64,000 bases of DNA from Dyella caseinilytica (GCF_016865235.1 NZ_CP064030.1:620001-684000), one strand, 5' to 3'; shown: positions 52,143-61,769, counted from the first letter of the stretch. The notes: generated from the letters alone by a model not told the origin. Numbers and translations are program-made.

Positions 52143-53798
52143 TCAGTTTTTAACCGGCGTCGCTTTACCCGCTGTGCCACGCAAGATTTCCTGCAACTTC
52201 AGATACACCCCATTCGTCCACCCAAACCCGATCACATTGGTGGTGTAACCAGCGCTTACTTTCACGTCGGCATTGCCGAGCGCCATGTTGTACTTCTCGC
52301 GAATCGTGCCGTCGGCGGCGAAGCTGCGATCGACCGTTGCGTCGAACTTGCCGGCTATGCGGCGCGCATCCTCATGGAAGCCATAAGCATCGAGGCCCGA
52401 AACGGCCAGCCAGTTGGTGGGTGCCCAACCGAAGGGATTGTTCCATTGTGTGCCGCTTGGCCGATTGTCCATGGCCAGACCACCAGCGAGTTCGAAGGTG
52501 GAAAGCTGCTGGCGCACGGCAGCGGCTTGCTGTGCAGAGGCCGCGCCGGCCCACAGCGGATAGAACGTGGTGAGGTACGGTGCATCGGAGGGCTTGCCGG
52601 CGACGAAGTCATAATCGCGGTACATGCCAAGCTCCGGGCGCCACAGGTACTTGTTCATCGCGACTTTGCGTGCAGCGGCAGCTTTCGCCCAGCGTTCGGC
52701 GTCGGCTGTCTTGCCCAGTTGCACGGCGAAGTCGTGCAGATCCAGTTCGTAGCGATAGAGCAGGCTATTGAGATCTACTGCGGCGTAATGGTGTGTGGAT
52801 CCACCGAACGGGCCGAAGTGGAAGTTGGTGTCGAATCCGGACTCGCGCATCGCGCGATCGCCGTGATAGTAGTCGGCTGTCAGGCGATAACCGTCGTACC
52901 CATTGCCGGCGCAGACTTTCGATGCGTTTACATCACAGCTTTCGGTTTTCAGGCGTGCGGCTTCGGCATCATCCGGATGTTCGGCGGCTTTGATCAGATA
53001 ACCGGGATTCTGCGCGGGGTGCTCCACCAACCACTTGATCACGCCCTTGTAAAATTCACTGTCTTGCGCTTCCAGCACCGGGCCGCTGCCGAGATCGTAG
53101 TAGCGGGCAAGGCCGGTGTTACCCGCCTGATGTTCCGGGCGTGTCCAGATGTCGTGGTTGCGAACGGCCAGCGGATAAGCCTGCTCAAGCCATGCACGCT
53201 TTTCTTCGGCATTCTTGAAACTGGCTGGGTCGTTGAGTACCGCAACCATCATGCCGGTAAGAAACGGTGGCTGCGAGCGGCTGAGGTAATAACTGCGGTT
53301 CGCATTGAGCACGCCGCCGTAGTACTGCACTTCGAACAGCGCGTTGTCGGTCATGTTGCGAGCCAGTTCGGTACGATGATCGGCCACCAGCCCGAGCACG
53401 ATGAAATAGCTGTCCCAGCCGTACATTTCGTTGAAGAACCCGCCAGGCACCACATACGGATGCGGTAGATAAAGCAGTCCTTGTACGGGCAGCTTGGTGG
53501 CATCGACGTCACCAAGCTGGTTGATGACCTGCGGCAAGGTACGCACGTCGACGTTGCAACGTTTCGCCGTTTGCGCGAGATCGGCAGGCGCCGTGAATTG
53601 CGCAGGCACATAGATCACCGGGTGCGCCTTGATCTTGGGATCAGCGAGGGCGGCGCAGTTGTCTTGCGAGCGCGTCAGCGTGGTCCAGGCTTTGTCGATG
53701 TAGGTGCGCGTTTTGGCGGGATCGGGTTGCGCGGCCGAGGCGGTGGCAACCAGCGTTGTGGAGAGGAGTAACGCGAGGGTGCGGATTCTGTTTTTCAT
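52143..53798 (-). CDS. treA: Periplasmic trehalase, glycoside hydrolase family 37
   Basis: A 551-residue enzyme that hydrolyses trehalose to two glucose molecules. The start at 53798 (MKNRIRTLALLLSTTLVA) has GGAGAA upstream and a signal peptide ending near ASAAQ. Both trehalase signatures are visible: PGGFFNEMYGWDSYF (about residue 140) and QWNNPFGWAPTNWL (Asn where the usual pattern has Asp, near 455). Other family blocks are ANRSYYLSRSQPPFL, RAMRESGFDTNFHFG and EKYNMALG. It follows the first GH65 gene by 65 bases at the end of a five-gene run. Trehalose from outside, or released by the upstream enzymes, is the probable substrate. Confidence 0.93.
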   Translation of the reverse strand: MKNRIRTLALLLSTTLVATASAAQPDPAKTRTYIDKAWTTLTRSQDNCAALADPKIKAHPVIYVPAQFTAPADLAQTAKRCNVDVRTLPQVINQLGDVDATKLPVQGLLYLPHPYVVPGGFFNEMYGWDSYFIVLGLVADHRTELARNMTDNALFEVQYYGGVLNANRSYYLSRSQPPFLTGMMVAVLNDPASFKNAEEKRAWLEQAYPLAVRNHDIWTRPEHQAGNTGLARYYDLGSGPVLEAQDSEFYKGVIKWLVEHPAQNPGYLIKAAEHPDDAEAARLKTESCDVNASKVCAGNGYDGYRLTADYYHGDRAMRESGFDTNFHFGPFGGSTHHYAAVDLNSLLYRYELDLHDFAVQLGKTADAERWAKAAAARKVAMNKYLWRPELGMYRDYDFVAGKPSDAPYLTTFYPLWAGAASAQQAAAVRQQLSTFELAGGLAMDNRPSGTQWNNPFGWAPTNWLAVSGLDAYGFHEDARRIAGKFDATVDRSFAADGTIREKYNMALGNADVKVSAGYTTNVIGFGWTNGVYLKLQEILRGTAGKATPVKN

Positions 53799-53863
53799 GG
53801 CGATTCTCCATTCGATGCACGCGGCCTTGGTGGGGCGGTAGGCCAGTCGCATGATTCAAGCCT

Positions 53864-56116
53864 TTAGGGGACGTGGCGGATCAGATTCACCTTGCCTTGC
53901 GCATCGCGTTGTAGCGCGATGTCGTAGTACTGGCCGCGAAAGCGGATGTGCCGGAGCGTCAGGCTCTTCCAGCCAACGGGCAGCATCGGCGGGTATACGG
54001 CGCTGAGCCCTTGCGCATCGATGCGCAGGCCGGTAAAGCCATACAGGATGTTTTGCAGGAAGCCGCCGCTGGCGGTCATGAAATAGCCGGTGTTATTGGT
54101 CGCGGTTTCGGTGCGTACATGGAACGGCGGCTTGATCACATCGGCGGTTACGTTGCCCTCGAACCACGCGCTGGCATCGGACGTGTTGCCTGCAGTGGCG
54201 GCAGCGATCGACAGCGGTTCGAAACCCATGCTGTTCATACTGTGTGGTGCGTGCCTGAGGTACTGCGTTGCGTACTGGTAATCGCGCTGGCGCGTGCCGG
54301 CATCCATGGGCATGTCCAGCGCAGGATAAGAAAGCAGAGGCAACGGACCGCCCTGGTTCTGGGCGTCGAATGGCACGGTCGGATCGAAATCGACGTAGTG
54401 GCCATGCTTGGCATCGAAGGGCACATAAAGCGCATCGGCGATTTCCCGCCAGCGCGGATCGGGCGTCGCACCCACCGCCTTCGCGGCGCTCACGGCGATC
54501 AGCAGTGCTTTGCGCGCGGAGGCATTGGTGAATGTGTCGTTCGGGATGTCGTTGTAATGCTCGTCCACCGAAGTGACGTGCTGGATTTCGTAGCGTCGAT
54601 GTTCCGTTACATAGGTGGCACGGCTGACCCAGAAATCCGCCACGGCGTGGATCACCGGCCAACCGTCGCGCACCAGCCATGTACGGTCCTGGGTCGCGAG
54701 GTAGTACTGCCATTGCGCGATGGCGATGTCGGCGTCGACGTGGATTTCGCTGTCGTCGAGCACGGCGGCTGAATGCGGTGTCTGCGATGTGCCGTTGTCG
54801 GGATCGGCTTCCCACGGATACATCGCGCCACGCCAGCCGCGTTCATGTGCGCGTTGCTCGGCCGCTGACAGGGAAGCATCACGGAACATGATCAGCGATT
54901 TTGCGCGCTCGGGATGCAAGAGCAGCAATGCCGGGAATACCCACGAATCGCTGTCCCAGAACACGTGCCCGGTATAGCCGGGCGTCATGCCGCAGGCACC
55001 GATCGGCCATGCGGTGTCTGGCGTGGCATTGGACAGCAGGTAGTACAGATCGGAATGCACGATCTGCTGCGCCTTCGGATCACCGTCGATCACGATGTCC
55101 GATTGCCACAACGCATGCCACGCATCTTCATGCCGCGCACGCAGATGATCGAAACCATCCGCGCGGGCTGACGTCGCCAACGCAAGGTCGGCCTTCGCAT
55201 CACCGCCCCAGCCCTCGCGCGAGAACGCCGCGAACTTGGTGAAGGTGTAGGTGTGTCCTTTGCGCACATCCACCTGCAGGTCCAGCGCAAGGCGATACGT
55301 ATCCTTGTGCAACTGCACTGTGCGCACCTGCACGCCAACGGGCAAGGCAATGGCGACTGCCTCGGCCATGCGTGCACCGCGTTCGGCCTGGCCATCGAGC
55401 CACAGGGTGAGCGTATGCGTATCGCCATCACTGGCCAGTACACGCGTATCGCCCGGGTACCACAGTGCGGCACGGTCCGGTGTCGCGGGCGGGATCGGCT
55501 GCAGTGACAGCTGGTGCGCTTGGACGGCTTCCATTAGCTGTTGCCCATCCAGCTTGGCGAGCGCAAAGCGCGGCTGGTGTGGCGCCCAGGTGATCAGCGG
55601 AAACGAAAGCGTCACTTCACCATCGAAATCGGGCGTAAGCGAGATTTGCGTGGCGGCCAAATGCGGCGAAGCCTGGCTGACCAGCGTGGTCACTTCGAGC
55701 GCGGTGGTTTTATCGCCATCGATATAACGGTAGCCGGTGCTGAGCACACCGTCATACATGTCCAGGGTTTGCCGATAGTCCTGGAAGTGTTTGTCGTCGA
55801 CGTCGACCTGATTGAGCCAGAACTGTCCGGCGGGCGAGCGGCCGGTGCTGTAGTCGATGCCGCTCCAGGCCGGGATGGCTGCAGGGCGCGATACATCCCC
55901 GTCGGCGTAATCCATCAAGCCGACGATGTAAGCGAGGTTACTTTCCGTGCCGCGCGGTGAAGTGAATGTGGAAACGTAGCCGTTGCCAAGCTGGCCCGGG
56001 AAATAGTTGCTCAGATCGCGCGCGGTGGCGGTCAGTAAAAAGCTGGGATCGGTTGCGCCACAGAGCCGTGCGACGCTTAGCGCCAAGCAGACCAGCAACA
56101 GGCGCGATGGTCTCAC
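53864..56116 (-). CDS. Secreted GH65-family glycoside hydrolase, paralogue 1
   Basis: A 750-residue family 65 enzyme. I place the start at a GTG at 56116, overlapping the TPR gene stop (GTGA): this yields a signal peptide (RPSRLLLVCLALSVARLCG) and a mature start ATDPSFLLTA that aligns with the paralogue at 57952-60198 (ATDPSFLLAA); an open frame running to 56365 would lie inside the TPR gene. Features: SPRGTESNLAYIVGLMDYA, GHVFWDSDSWVFPALLLLHP, YPWEADPDNG and VTSVDEHYNDIPNDTFTNA, the last holding the expected general-acid Glu. Family members are alpha-glucoside phosphorylases or hydrolases such as acid trehalase and kojibiose hydrolase; export favours a hydrolase. The exact disaccharide is not readable from sequence. 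Confidence 0.9.
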   Translation of the reverse strand: MRPSRLLLVCLALSVARLCGATDPSFLLTATARDLSNYFPGQLGNGYVSTFTSPRGTESNLAYIVGLMDYADGDVSRPAAIPAWSGIDYSTGRSPAGQFWLNQVDVDDKHFQDYRQTLDMYDGVLSTGYRYIDGDKTTALEVTTLVSQASPHLAATQISLTPDFDGEVTLSFPLITWAPHQPRFALAKLDGQQLMEAVQAHQLSLQPIPPATPDRAALWYPGDTRVLASDGDTHTLTLWLDGQAERGARMAEAVAIALPVGVQVRTVQLHKDTYRLALDLQVDVRKGHTYTFTKFAAFSREGWGGDAKADLALATSARADGFDHLRARHEDAWHALWQSDIVIDGDPKAQQIVHSDLYYLLSNATPDTAWPIGACGMTPGYTGHVFWDSDSWVFPALLLLHPERAKSLIMFRDASLSAAEQRAHERGWRGAMYPWEADPDNGTSQTPHSAAVLDDSEIHVDADIAIAQWQYYLATQDRTWLVRDGWPVIHAVADFWVSRATYVTEHRRYEIQHVTSVDEHYNDIPNDTFTNASARKALLIAVSAAKAVGATPDPRWREIADALYVPFDAKHGHYVDFDPTVPFDAQNQGGPLPLLSYPALDMPMDAGTRQRDYQYATQYLRHAPHSMNSMGFEPLSIAAATAGNTSDASAWFEGNVTADVIKPPFHVRTETATNNTGYFMTASGGFLQNILYGFTGLRIDAQGLSAVYPPMLPVGWKSLTLRHIRFRGQYYDIALQRDAQGKVNLIRHVP

Positions 56117-57933
56117 CCTTGCCGCTCCGGTACTACGTCGAAGGCTACGGTGAGCCGGGTTTGTTCGCTGTGGAAAGGCACGGTGCCATGCCAGACATAC
56201 GAAGGGAACAACACTAGCCTGCCGGGCTCCGGACGGACCACGTGCTGGGCATGCAGCGCTGGTGTCGTCGCCATGCTGGGTTCGCCGAATGCGAGGCATC
56301 CATCTTGTGACGTTGCATGGGTCATGCCGTCGGGAAGGTCGACATAGAAGGCCGAGGAAATCCACCCGCGCGGGTGGACATGGTTAGCGTGATAGCCGGA
56401 GCTGCGCAGTCGTACTGACCAACCGCCGTTGTACTGATAGTTGCCGCGATTGCGACGACGCAATGGATCGATGCCTTCGCCGATATACGCAAGATAATCA
56501 CGGATCGGTGTGTCGAACGCCTGGAACAGGGCCTGGATCACCGGATCTTGCTCGCGCGTCAGATCGCCGGTGGTTTCGGTGCCGTGGCGCAGCGACTGGA
56601 ACAGCAGTGGATGGTCGTGCGTTTGGTGCAGGCGTTCCAGGCTGCGCTTCAGATCGGTGAGGAAGCTGGCCAAATCCGGCCACGATGATGGCGCCTGCAA
56701 CAAGTACGGACGCACCAGCTGCGTATAGTCGCACCATGTGTCATAGCGCGCATCGCCGAGCAGTCGCCACGCCGTGGTCTGCAAGGCGATCAAGTATTGA
56801 TCGTCAGGCGCAGCCGATAGCAGCGCCTCGCAATGCTCCAGCGCGCGACGCGCATCACCGACGCCGAGCAAAGCGGCGGCGAGCAGGTTGCGTGGTGCGG
56901 TGGCGGCTGGCGAGAGTTGCGTGGCGCGTTCGGCCAGTGTCAGCGCTGTAGCAGGATCGAATTCCAGCGCGGCAAGCCCCGCGCGCACCAGCAACGCTGG
57001 CGTGGCTTGCGCACGTGAGGTCAATGTCGCCAGGCATGTGTAGGCACCGCGCACATCGCCAACACCTTGCAGAATGGCCGCCTTCGCGGCGAGTAGCGCT
57101 TCATCGCCCTGAAATATCTGCAACGACTGGTCGAGTGCTGCGGTGGTTTGCGCACTGTCTCCTGTACGCATCCATACCAGTCGAGCAAGATGATTGTGCG
57201 CATCGATATGGCGCGGCTCCTGCCGGAGGCATTCGCGCAGGGAAGCTTCTGCGCGTTCGAAATCACTGAGCGCAATCAGGCTGTTGGCATGAGTGAAATA
57301 GACGGCTGCCGATTTGTGCCCTTGAGCGAGCGCGTGCTGTGTAGTGCGTTCGGCTTCAGCGTGTTGGGATGCCGCGGCCAAAGCAATCGCCAAGGCGTGT
57401 GCCGTGGCCGGATTGTTGGGCGACGCCTCTGCCAGCTTGCGATAGAAAGTAACGGCTTCGCCCAGGCGTCCGAGTGCAGCGAGCGCCGCGATGTGTTGTG
57501 TGACCAGATCCGCTGATGCCTGTCCAGCGCTGCACAATGGCGCAACGATGGCCAAGGCCTCGGTCGGGCGCTGGTGATCGTTGTAATGGCGCGCAAGCAA
57601 CAGCGCGGCGTGCGGCAGGCGTTGGGCTGCGCGTTGCAGTAGTGGTAGCGCTTCCGCTTGACGCCCGCTGTTCAATAGCAATTCGCCGAGCGTCGCCAGC
57701 GAGGGTGCCCAGCCGGGGTCCGCGGCAACGGCTCTGCGCAGCAGCGTCTCCGCGCCGTCCTTGTCGCCCATCGCCAGCCGAACGCCGCCGAGCAGGCGCA
57801 ATGCTTCGGCGTAATCCGGGTGTTGTTCGACGATGGTCTGGAGCCGCTCGTGCGCACCGCGAAAATCGCCGGTTTGCAGCAGCGCGCCAACCTGCCTCAT
57901 GGTGTCGATAACAGTGGGCGGTACGGTGGACAT
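56113..57933 (-). CDS. TPR-repeat protein with C-terminal 2OG-Fe(II) oxygenase-like domain
   Basis: A 606-residue cytoplasmic protein with no signal peptide. Residues about 10-400 are tetratricopeptide repeats (for example DYAEALRLLGGVRLAMGDKD and RHIDAHNHLARLVWMRTGD). The C-terminal 200 residues match the putative 2OG-Fe(II) oxygenase type often seen after TPRs: GWSVRLRSSGYHANHVHPRG gives the first iron-ligand region, and LVLFPSYVWHGTVPFHSEQT the distal His, followed by RLTVAFDVV. The ATG at 57933 is taken; a GTG at 57939 is possible. It lies between two GH65 genes, with a four-base overlap on one side. Such proteins often accompany TonB-receptor loci in Xanthomonadales and Caulobacter; substrate is unknown. 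Confidence 0.85.
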   Translation of the reverse strand: MSTVPPTVIDTMRQVGALLQTGDFRGAHERLQTIVEQHPDYAEALRLLGGVRLAMGDKDGAETLLRRAVAADPGWAPSLATLGELLLNSGRQAEALPLLQRAAQRLPHAALLLARHYNDHQRPTEALAIVAPLCSAGQASADLVTQHIAALAALGRLGEAVTFYRKLAEASPNNPATAHALAIALAAASQHAEAERTTQHALAQGHKSAAVYFTHANSLIALSDFERAEASLRECLRQEPRHIDAHNHLARLVWMRTGDSAQTTAALDQSLQIFQGDEALLAAKAAILQGVGDVRGAYTCLATLTSRAQATPALLVRAGLAALEFDPATALTLAERATQLSPAATAPRNLLAAALLGVGDARRALEHCEALLSAAPDDQYLIALQTTAWRLLGDARYDTWCDYTQLVRPYLLQAPSSWPDLASFLTDLKRSLERLHQTHDHPLLFQSLRHGTETTGDLTREQDPVIQALFQAFDTPIRDYLAYIGEGIDPLRRRNRGNYQYNGGWSVRLRSSGYHANHVHPRGWISSAFYVDLPDGMTHATSQDGCLAFGEPSMATTPALHAQHVVRPEPGRLVLFPSYVWHGTVPFHSEQTRLTVAFDVVPERQG

Positions 57934-57951
57934 CGGCACGTGTCAGGATGG

Positions 57952-60198
57952 TTATAGCGGCTGGCGAATCAATGTTGCTTTGCCCGATGCATCGCGTTGA
58001 ACGGTGATGTCATACACCTTGCCTTGGAAGCTGACGTGACGGAGGGTGAGTGATTTCCATGACGGCGGAAGCTGGGGAGCATAAGCAGCGTCCAGTCCCT
58101 TGTCGTCGATTCGCAAACCGGTAAGACCATACACCATGCTTTGTACGAAGCCGGCCGATGTCGCGAGGATATAACCGGCATTGTTTGCAACGGTTTCAGT
58201 ACGCACGTTGAAAGGCGCTTTCAGGAACCCGACGAGGTTGCGTTGAATCCAGTCGCCCGCCGACTTATTGTCGCCAAGTTCCGAGGCGCCGACGGCGAGC
58301 ATCACCATCATCATTTCATTGGGGTCGTCGCCGTGCACTATCAGCTCGTGCAGCTGGAAATCGAAATCATTGCGACGCACCGTATCGGACATGCCCAGGT
58401 CGAGATTGGGATACATCAACCACGCCAGCGATGAACCCATCCAGGTGATCTTGTCGTGGGGGACGGACTCGTCAAAATCGAGATGACGCTGTTCCTTCTC
58501 CAGGAACGGGATGTACATCTTCGATGCAATCTCCGACCACTTTGGATTGGTGGGCTGCCCGACAAGTTTCGCTGCCTCGATGGCGATGAGGAGCGCCTTG
58601 CGCGCGGCAGCGTTGGTGAAGGAGTCGTTCGGGACGTCGTCATACGCTTCGTCAGGCGAGGTGACATGCATGATTTCGTAGCGATCTTTCGCCTGGTTGT
58701 ACGTCACGCGACTCGTCCAGAATTCGGCGACATCGTGGATGACCGGCCAACCGTATTGCTTCAGCCAAGCGGTATCCCCGCTTGCCAGATAGTATTGCCA
58801 TTGCGCAATGGCAATGTCAGCGTTGACGTGAATTTCGCGATAAACGCCGTAAGCAAAGTGAGGCGTGTTATCGACGCCGGTCTGCGGATCGGCTTCCCAG
58901 GGATACATCGTGCCCTTGGCGCCGTATTGCAGCGCACGTTCGCGTGCCGGCTGCATGGTGCGATTGCGGAACATCACAATCGGTTTGGCGCGTTCCGGGT
59001 GCAGCAAGAGCAACGCGGGGAATACCCAGGAATCACTGTCCCAAAACGCGTGCCCTGCGTAGTTCGGCGTAAGCGCGCAGGCGCCCATGGGCCACGCCGT
59101 ACCGACAGTCGTATTGGAAAGCAGGTAATAGAGATCCGAATGCACGGCCTTCTGCACCTGCGGATCGCCATCGACCACGATGTCCGATTGCCACAATGCG
59201 TGCCAGGCGGCCTGATGTCTTGCCAGCAAGGTGGTGAAGCCGGTCTGTCGGGCTTGTGTGGCCAGCGCAATATCGTCCTTGGCTGCGCCACCCCAGTCCT
59301 GACGAGATGCGGCCAGGTATTTGGTAAAGGCGTACGTGGTGCCGCTTTTCACCTTGGCGGTAATGTGCAGCGAAAGCAGATCGCTGGTCTTGTCGAGTTT
59401 CACGCTCTGGATGTCCAGCGACGAAGGCAATTGCACCGCCGCCGCTTCGGCCATGCTCAGACCTTCTTTTGCACGGCCATCGAGCCATAGCGTAAGTTGC
59501 TTGGTGTCGCCATCACTGGACAGGACCTGGGTGTAGCCGGGATACCACACCGCCGCACGATCCGGCGTTGGGATCGGCTTGTTGTCCAGATTCTGGCCGC
59601 TGGCGATAACGGCCGCGATCATCTGGTCGCCGGTCATGCTGCCGATGGGAAAGCGAGGCTGATGTTCCGACCAAAGGCGGATCGGGAAAGTAAGTTCAAC
59701 ACTGCCGTCGAAGTGTGGCGTGATCGAGATTTGCGTAGCCGCCAGATGGTTATCAGCCTGGCTGACGAAGGTCACCACTTTGACGTCGGTCGATTTGTTG
59801 GCGTAGTCAAAACGGTAGCTGGTGGTGAGCGTGCCGTCGTGCATGTCCAGGGTTTGCGCGTAGTCAGCAAAGATCTTCTTGTCCAGGCGCGTGGAGTTGA
59901 TCCAGCCGCCGCCAGGGTTGTAGTCGATCTCGCTCCAGCCGGGGATGGCTGCTGGGCGGGAAATATCACCCTTGCCGTAATCCATGAAGGCGACCATGTA
60001 CGCGCGGCTCGGCTCGGTGCCGCGTGGCGACGTCATGGTGGAGAAGTAGCCGTTCGCCAGGTAGCTTGGAAAATAGCTGCCGAAATTGTCGGAAGAGGCT
60101 GCCAGCAGGAAGCTCGGATCCGTGGCGCCATGGGCCGTGGAAGCCACTGCGCCCGCAGCAAGGAGCAATCCGGTAATGCTGATGTTGCGAAAGCTCAT
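57952..60198 (-). CDS. Secreted GH65-family glycoside hydrolase, paralogue 2
   Basis: A 748-residue family 65 enzyme, closely related to the gene at 53864-56116. Signal peptide MSFRNISITGLLLAAGAVAS ends before HGATDPSFLL. The same blocks occur: SPRGTEPSRAYMVAFMDYG, GHAFWDSDSWVFPALLLLHP, MYPWEADPQTG and VTSPDEAYDDVPNDSFTNA with the predicted general-acid Glu; the C-terminal jelly-roll ends with LTLRHVSFQGKVYDITV. Differences cluster around the loop after YPWEADPQTG and at 620-660 (MMMVMLAVGASELGDN), which could alter specificity. GGAG lies upstream of the ATG at 60198. It follows the MFS gene by 45 bases. Trehalose or another alpha-glucobiose is likely. Confidence 0.9.
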   Translation of the reverse strand: MSFRNISITGLLLAAGAVASTAHGATDPSFLLAASSDNFGSYFPSYLANGYFSTMTSPRGTEPSRAYMVAFMDYGKGDISRPAAIPGWSEIDYNPGGGWINSTRLDKKIFADYAQTLDMHDGTLTTSYRFDYANKSTDVKVVTFVSQADNHLAATQISITPHFDGSVELTFPIRLWSEHQPRFPIGSMTGDQMIAAVIASGQNLDNKPIPTPDRAAVWYPGYTQVLSSDGDTKQLTLWLDGRAKEGLSMAEAAAVQLPSSLDIQSVKLDKTSDLLSLHITAKVKSGTTYAFTKYLAASRQDWGGAAKDDIALATQARQTGFTTLLARHQAAWHALWQSDIVVDGDPQVQKAVHSDLYYLLSNTTVGTAWPMGACALTPNYAGHAFWDSDSWVFPALLLLHPERAKPIVMFRNRTMQPARERALQYGAKGTMYPWEADPQTGVDNTPHFAYGVYREIHVNADIAIAQWQYYLASGDTAWLKQYGWPVIHDVAEFWTSRVTYNQAKDRYEIMHVTSPDEAYDDVPNDSFTNAAARKALLIAIEAAKLVGQPTNPKWSEIASKMYIPFLEKEQRHLDFDESVPHDKITWMGSSLAWLMYPNLDLGMSDTVRRNDFDFQLHELIVHGDDPNEMMMVMLAVGASELGDNKSAGDWIQRNLVGFLKAPFNVRTETVANNAGYILATSAGFVQSMVYGLTGLRIDDKGLDAAYAPQLPPSWKSLTLRHVSFQGKVYDITVQRDASGKATLIRQPL

Positions 60199-60243
60199 GG
60201 AAACTCCAGCGATGACACATTGCGCTCTCTGTTCCGGAGCGCG

Positions 60244-61506
60244 CTATTTGGCGGCGAGTTTGATGCTTGCCGTGGTGTTGCCAACGCGATCGGTTTCGCG
60301 CTTGAACAAGAACAGGGTAATCAGGATCAGCGACATCGGCACCAGCGAAAAATAGAAGGCATGGATGCCGTCAAAGCGCGAAAAGACAATCGCTGTAATG
60401 CGCGAGCCAAGCGTGCCACCCAGGGCGGAAAAAATCACGATCAAGCCGGTCATCGCCGCGTGCGAAGGCTTGGGTAGCGAGCTCAGTGCGACCGAATTGA
60501 TGACGGGATAAATCGGCGCCATCAGCAGGCCGATCAGCGGAATGAGATAGGCGGCGATCGGCGCATTGAACCACCCGACATTGGCATGCGCGGTCACTCC
60601 ATGCGCCAGCGGCAGTGTCAACGTCACCAGCAGGCCCATGCCGACCACGCAAATATTCAGCAGTGCATACCAGGGGATGCGCCGTAGCACCTGGCCGGCG
60701 GCGATGCGGCCTGTGGCGGATGCTGCGGCGAGAATCGTTGCCATTTGGATGCTCATCGCATTGGGCAGCTTGAGGATCTCGTTATTGAACGTCGGCAGCC
60801 ACGTGCTGAAACTCTGTTCGATCAGTACGTACAGAAAAGCGGAAGCCAGGAATACATAGACCAGCGGACGCAGGAACAGGTGCACCATCTCCAGCAATGA
60901 GCCGCGCATCGATTTGGTTTCATCCGTGCGCGCGGCAGATTCGTCCATTCGCGAGGTGACCAACAATACGATGACGAGCGCACAGGCGACCGCGAGCACC
61001 CAATAGACGTTCAACCAGGAAGGATTGCCCGGTGCCTGGGGATCCACGAACGCGCTGAACAACCAGCCGGCAATCAACACGCCGACCATGAACAAGCCTT
61101 CGATGGTGTTGGTCAGTCGTCCGTGTTCGGCGCGATCGCTGGTTACCAGGCCAATCGACGAGTACACCGCCACCTTGGTCAGTGCGAAGGACACGCCGAC
61201 GCAAGTGAACAGCAGTTCGGTGGTGTGGAAGCTTGGGTAAAGCGGCATCAGCACGCAGGCGCAAGCCACGATGCCCAGCGCGATCATCATCGCGCGCCGA
61301 TAGCCGAGCAGGGGAAGGAATGAAGCAACCAGAAAGGAGGTAATGGCGATCGGCAGATCTTTGAATAATTCCAGCAGGCTGGCCTGTGGTTTGTCGACGC
61401 CGAAGGTAGAGATCGATTGCAGGATGACCGTGCCGACGCTGTTGAGCAGGATCGCGAAGACCATATAGATCATGGCCAGCGCGGTGATCATGCGGAAACG
61501 GTTCAT
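60244..61506 (-). CDS. MFS sugar transporter of the trehalose/alpha-glucoside locus
   Basis: A 420-residue inner-membrane protein with twelve hydrophobic segments. It begins MNRFRMITALAMIYMVFAIL and contains SSIGLVTSDRAEHGRLTNTI, PLIGLLMAPIYPVINSVALS and VIFSALGGTLGSRITAIVF, features of MFS sugar transporters distantly like FucP. AGGTCACC lies before the ATG. It is the first gene of a run with two GH65 enzymes, the TPR oxygenase and trehalase. Since those enzymes would release glucose outside the cytoplasm, glucose uptake is the simplest role; intact disaccharide uptake is the alternative. Confidence 0.88.
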   Translation of the reverse strand: MNRFRMITALAMIYMVFAILLNSVGTVILQSISTFGVDKPQASLLELFKDLPIAITSFLVASFLPLLGYRRAMMIALGIVACACVLMPLYPSFHTTELLFTCVGVSFALTKVAVYSSIGLVTSDRAEHGRLTNTIEGLFMVGVLIAGWLFSAFVDPQAPGNPSWLNVYWVLAVACALVIVLLVTSRMDESAARTDETKSMRGSLLEMVHLFLRPLVYVFLASAFLYVLIEQSFSTWLPTFNNEILKLPNAMSIQMATILAAASATGRIAAGQVLRRIPWYALLNICVVGMGLLVTLTLPLAHGVTAHANVGWFNAPIAAYLIPLIGLLMAPIYPVINSVALSSLPKPSHAAMTGLIVIFSALGGTLGSRITAIVFSRFDGIHAFYFSLVPMSLILITLFLFKRETDRVGNTTASIKLAAK

Positions 61507-61564
61507 GGTGACCTGCTGCTGTGGGTACTGCTTTCTTGGGAGCTGAGTCTTGATCTTGCCTCAC

Positions 61565-61643
61565 CGTCGTCCCGGCGAAGGCCGGGACCCAGCGTCTTTG
61601 CAACACACGAAGTCACTGGGTCCCGGCCTTCGCCGGGACGACG
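61565..61643. repeat. REP-like element with perfect 28-bp inverted arms
   Basis: Arms at 61565-61592 and 61616-61643 are exact reverse complements; each arm itself contains a smaller palindrome GTCCCGGCGAAGGCCGGGAC. The loop is 23 bases. This paired layout is typical of two REP units in opposite orientation. Confidence 0.85.
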
Positions 61644-61737
61644 AATGACGGCATTCCTTGGCAACGTGAAAGAACTCATCGGAAGCGCCTCTGCCCCGTC
61701 GCCCATCAAACTCTACAACTCTCACACTGTGGAAAGG

Positions 61738-61769
61738 CCATGGCCGGGTGCATTGGCACCCGGCCATGG
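61738..61769 (-). terminator. Strong hairpin after the TonB-dependent receptor
   Basis: CCATGGCCGGGTGC (61738-61751) pairs perfectly with 61756-61769 around a four-base loop. On the minus strand it is followed by CCTTTCC. It lies about 40 bases past the receptor stop and probably ends or attenuates that transcript. Confidence 0.65.

Noticed and set aside
56117..56365. N-terminal extension of the first GH65 gene
   Set aside because: The extension lies inside the TPR gene, lacks a signal peptide at its start, and has no counterpart in the paralogue; the GTG at 56116 fits better.
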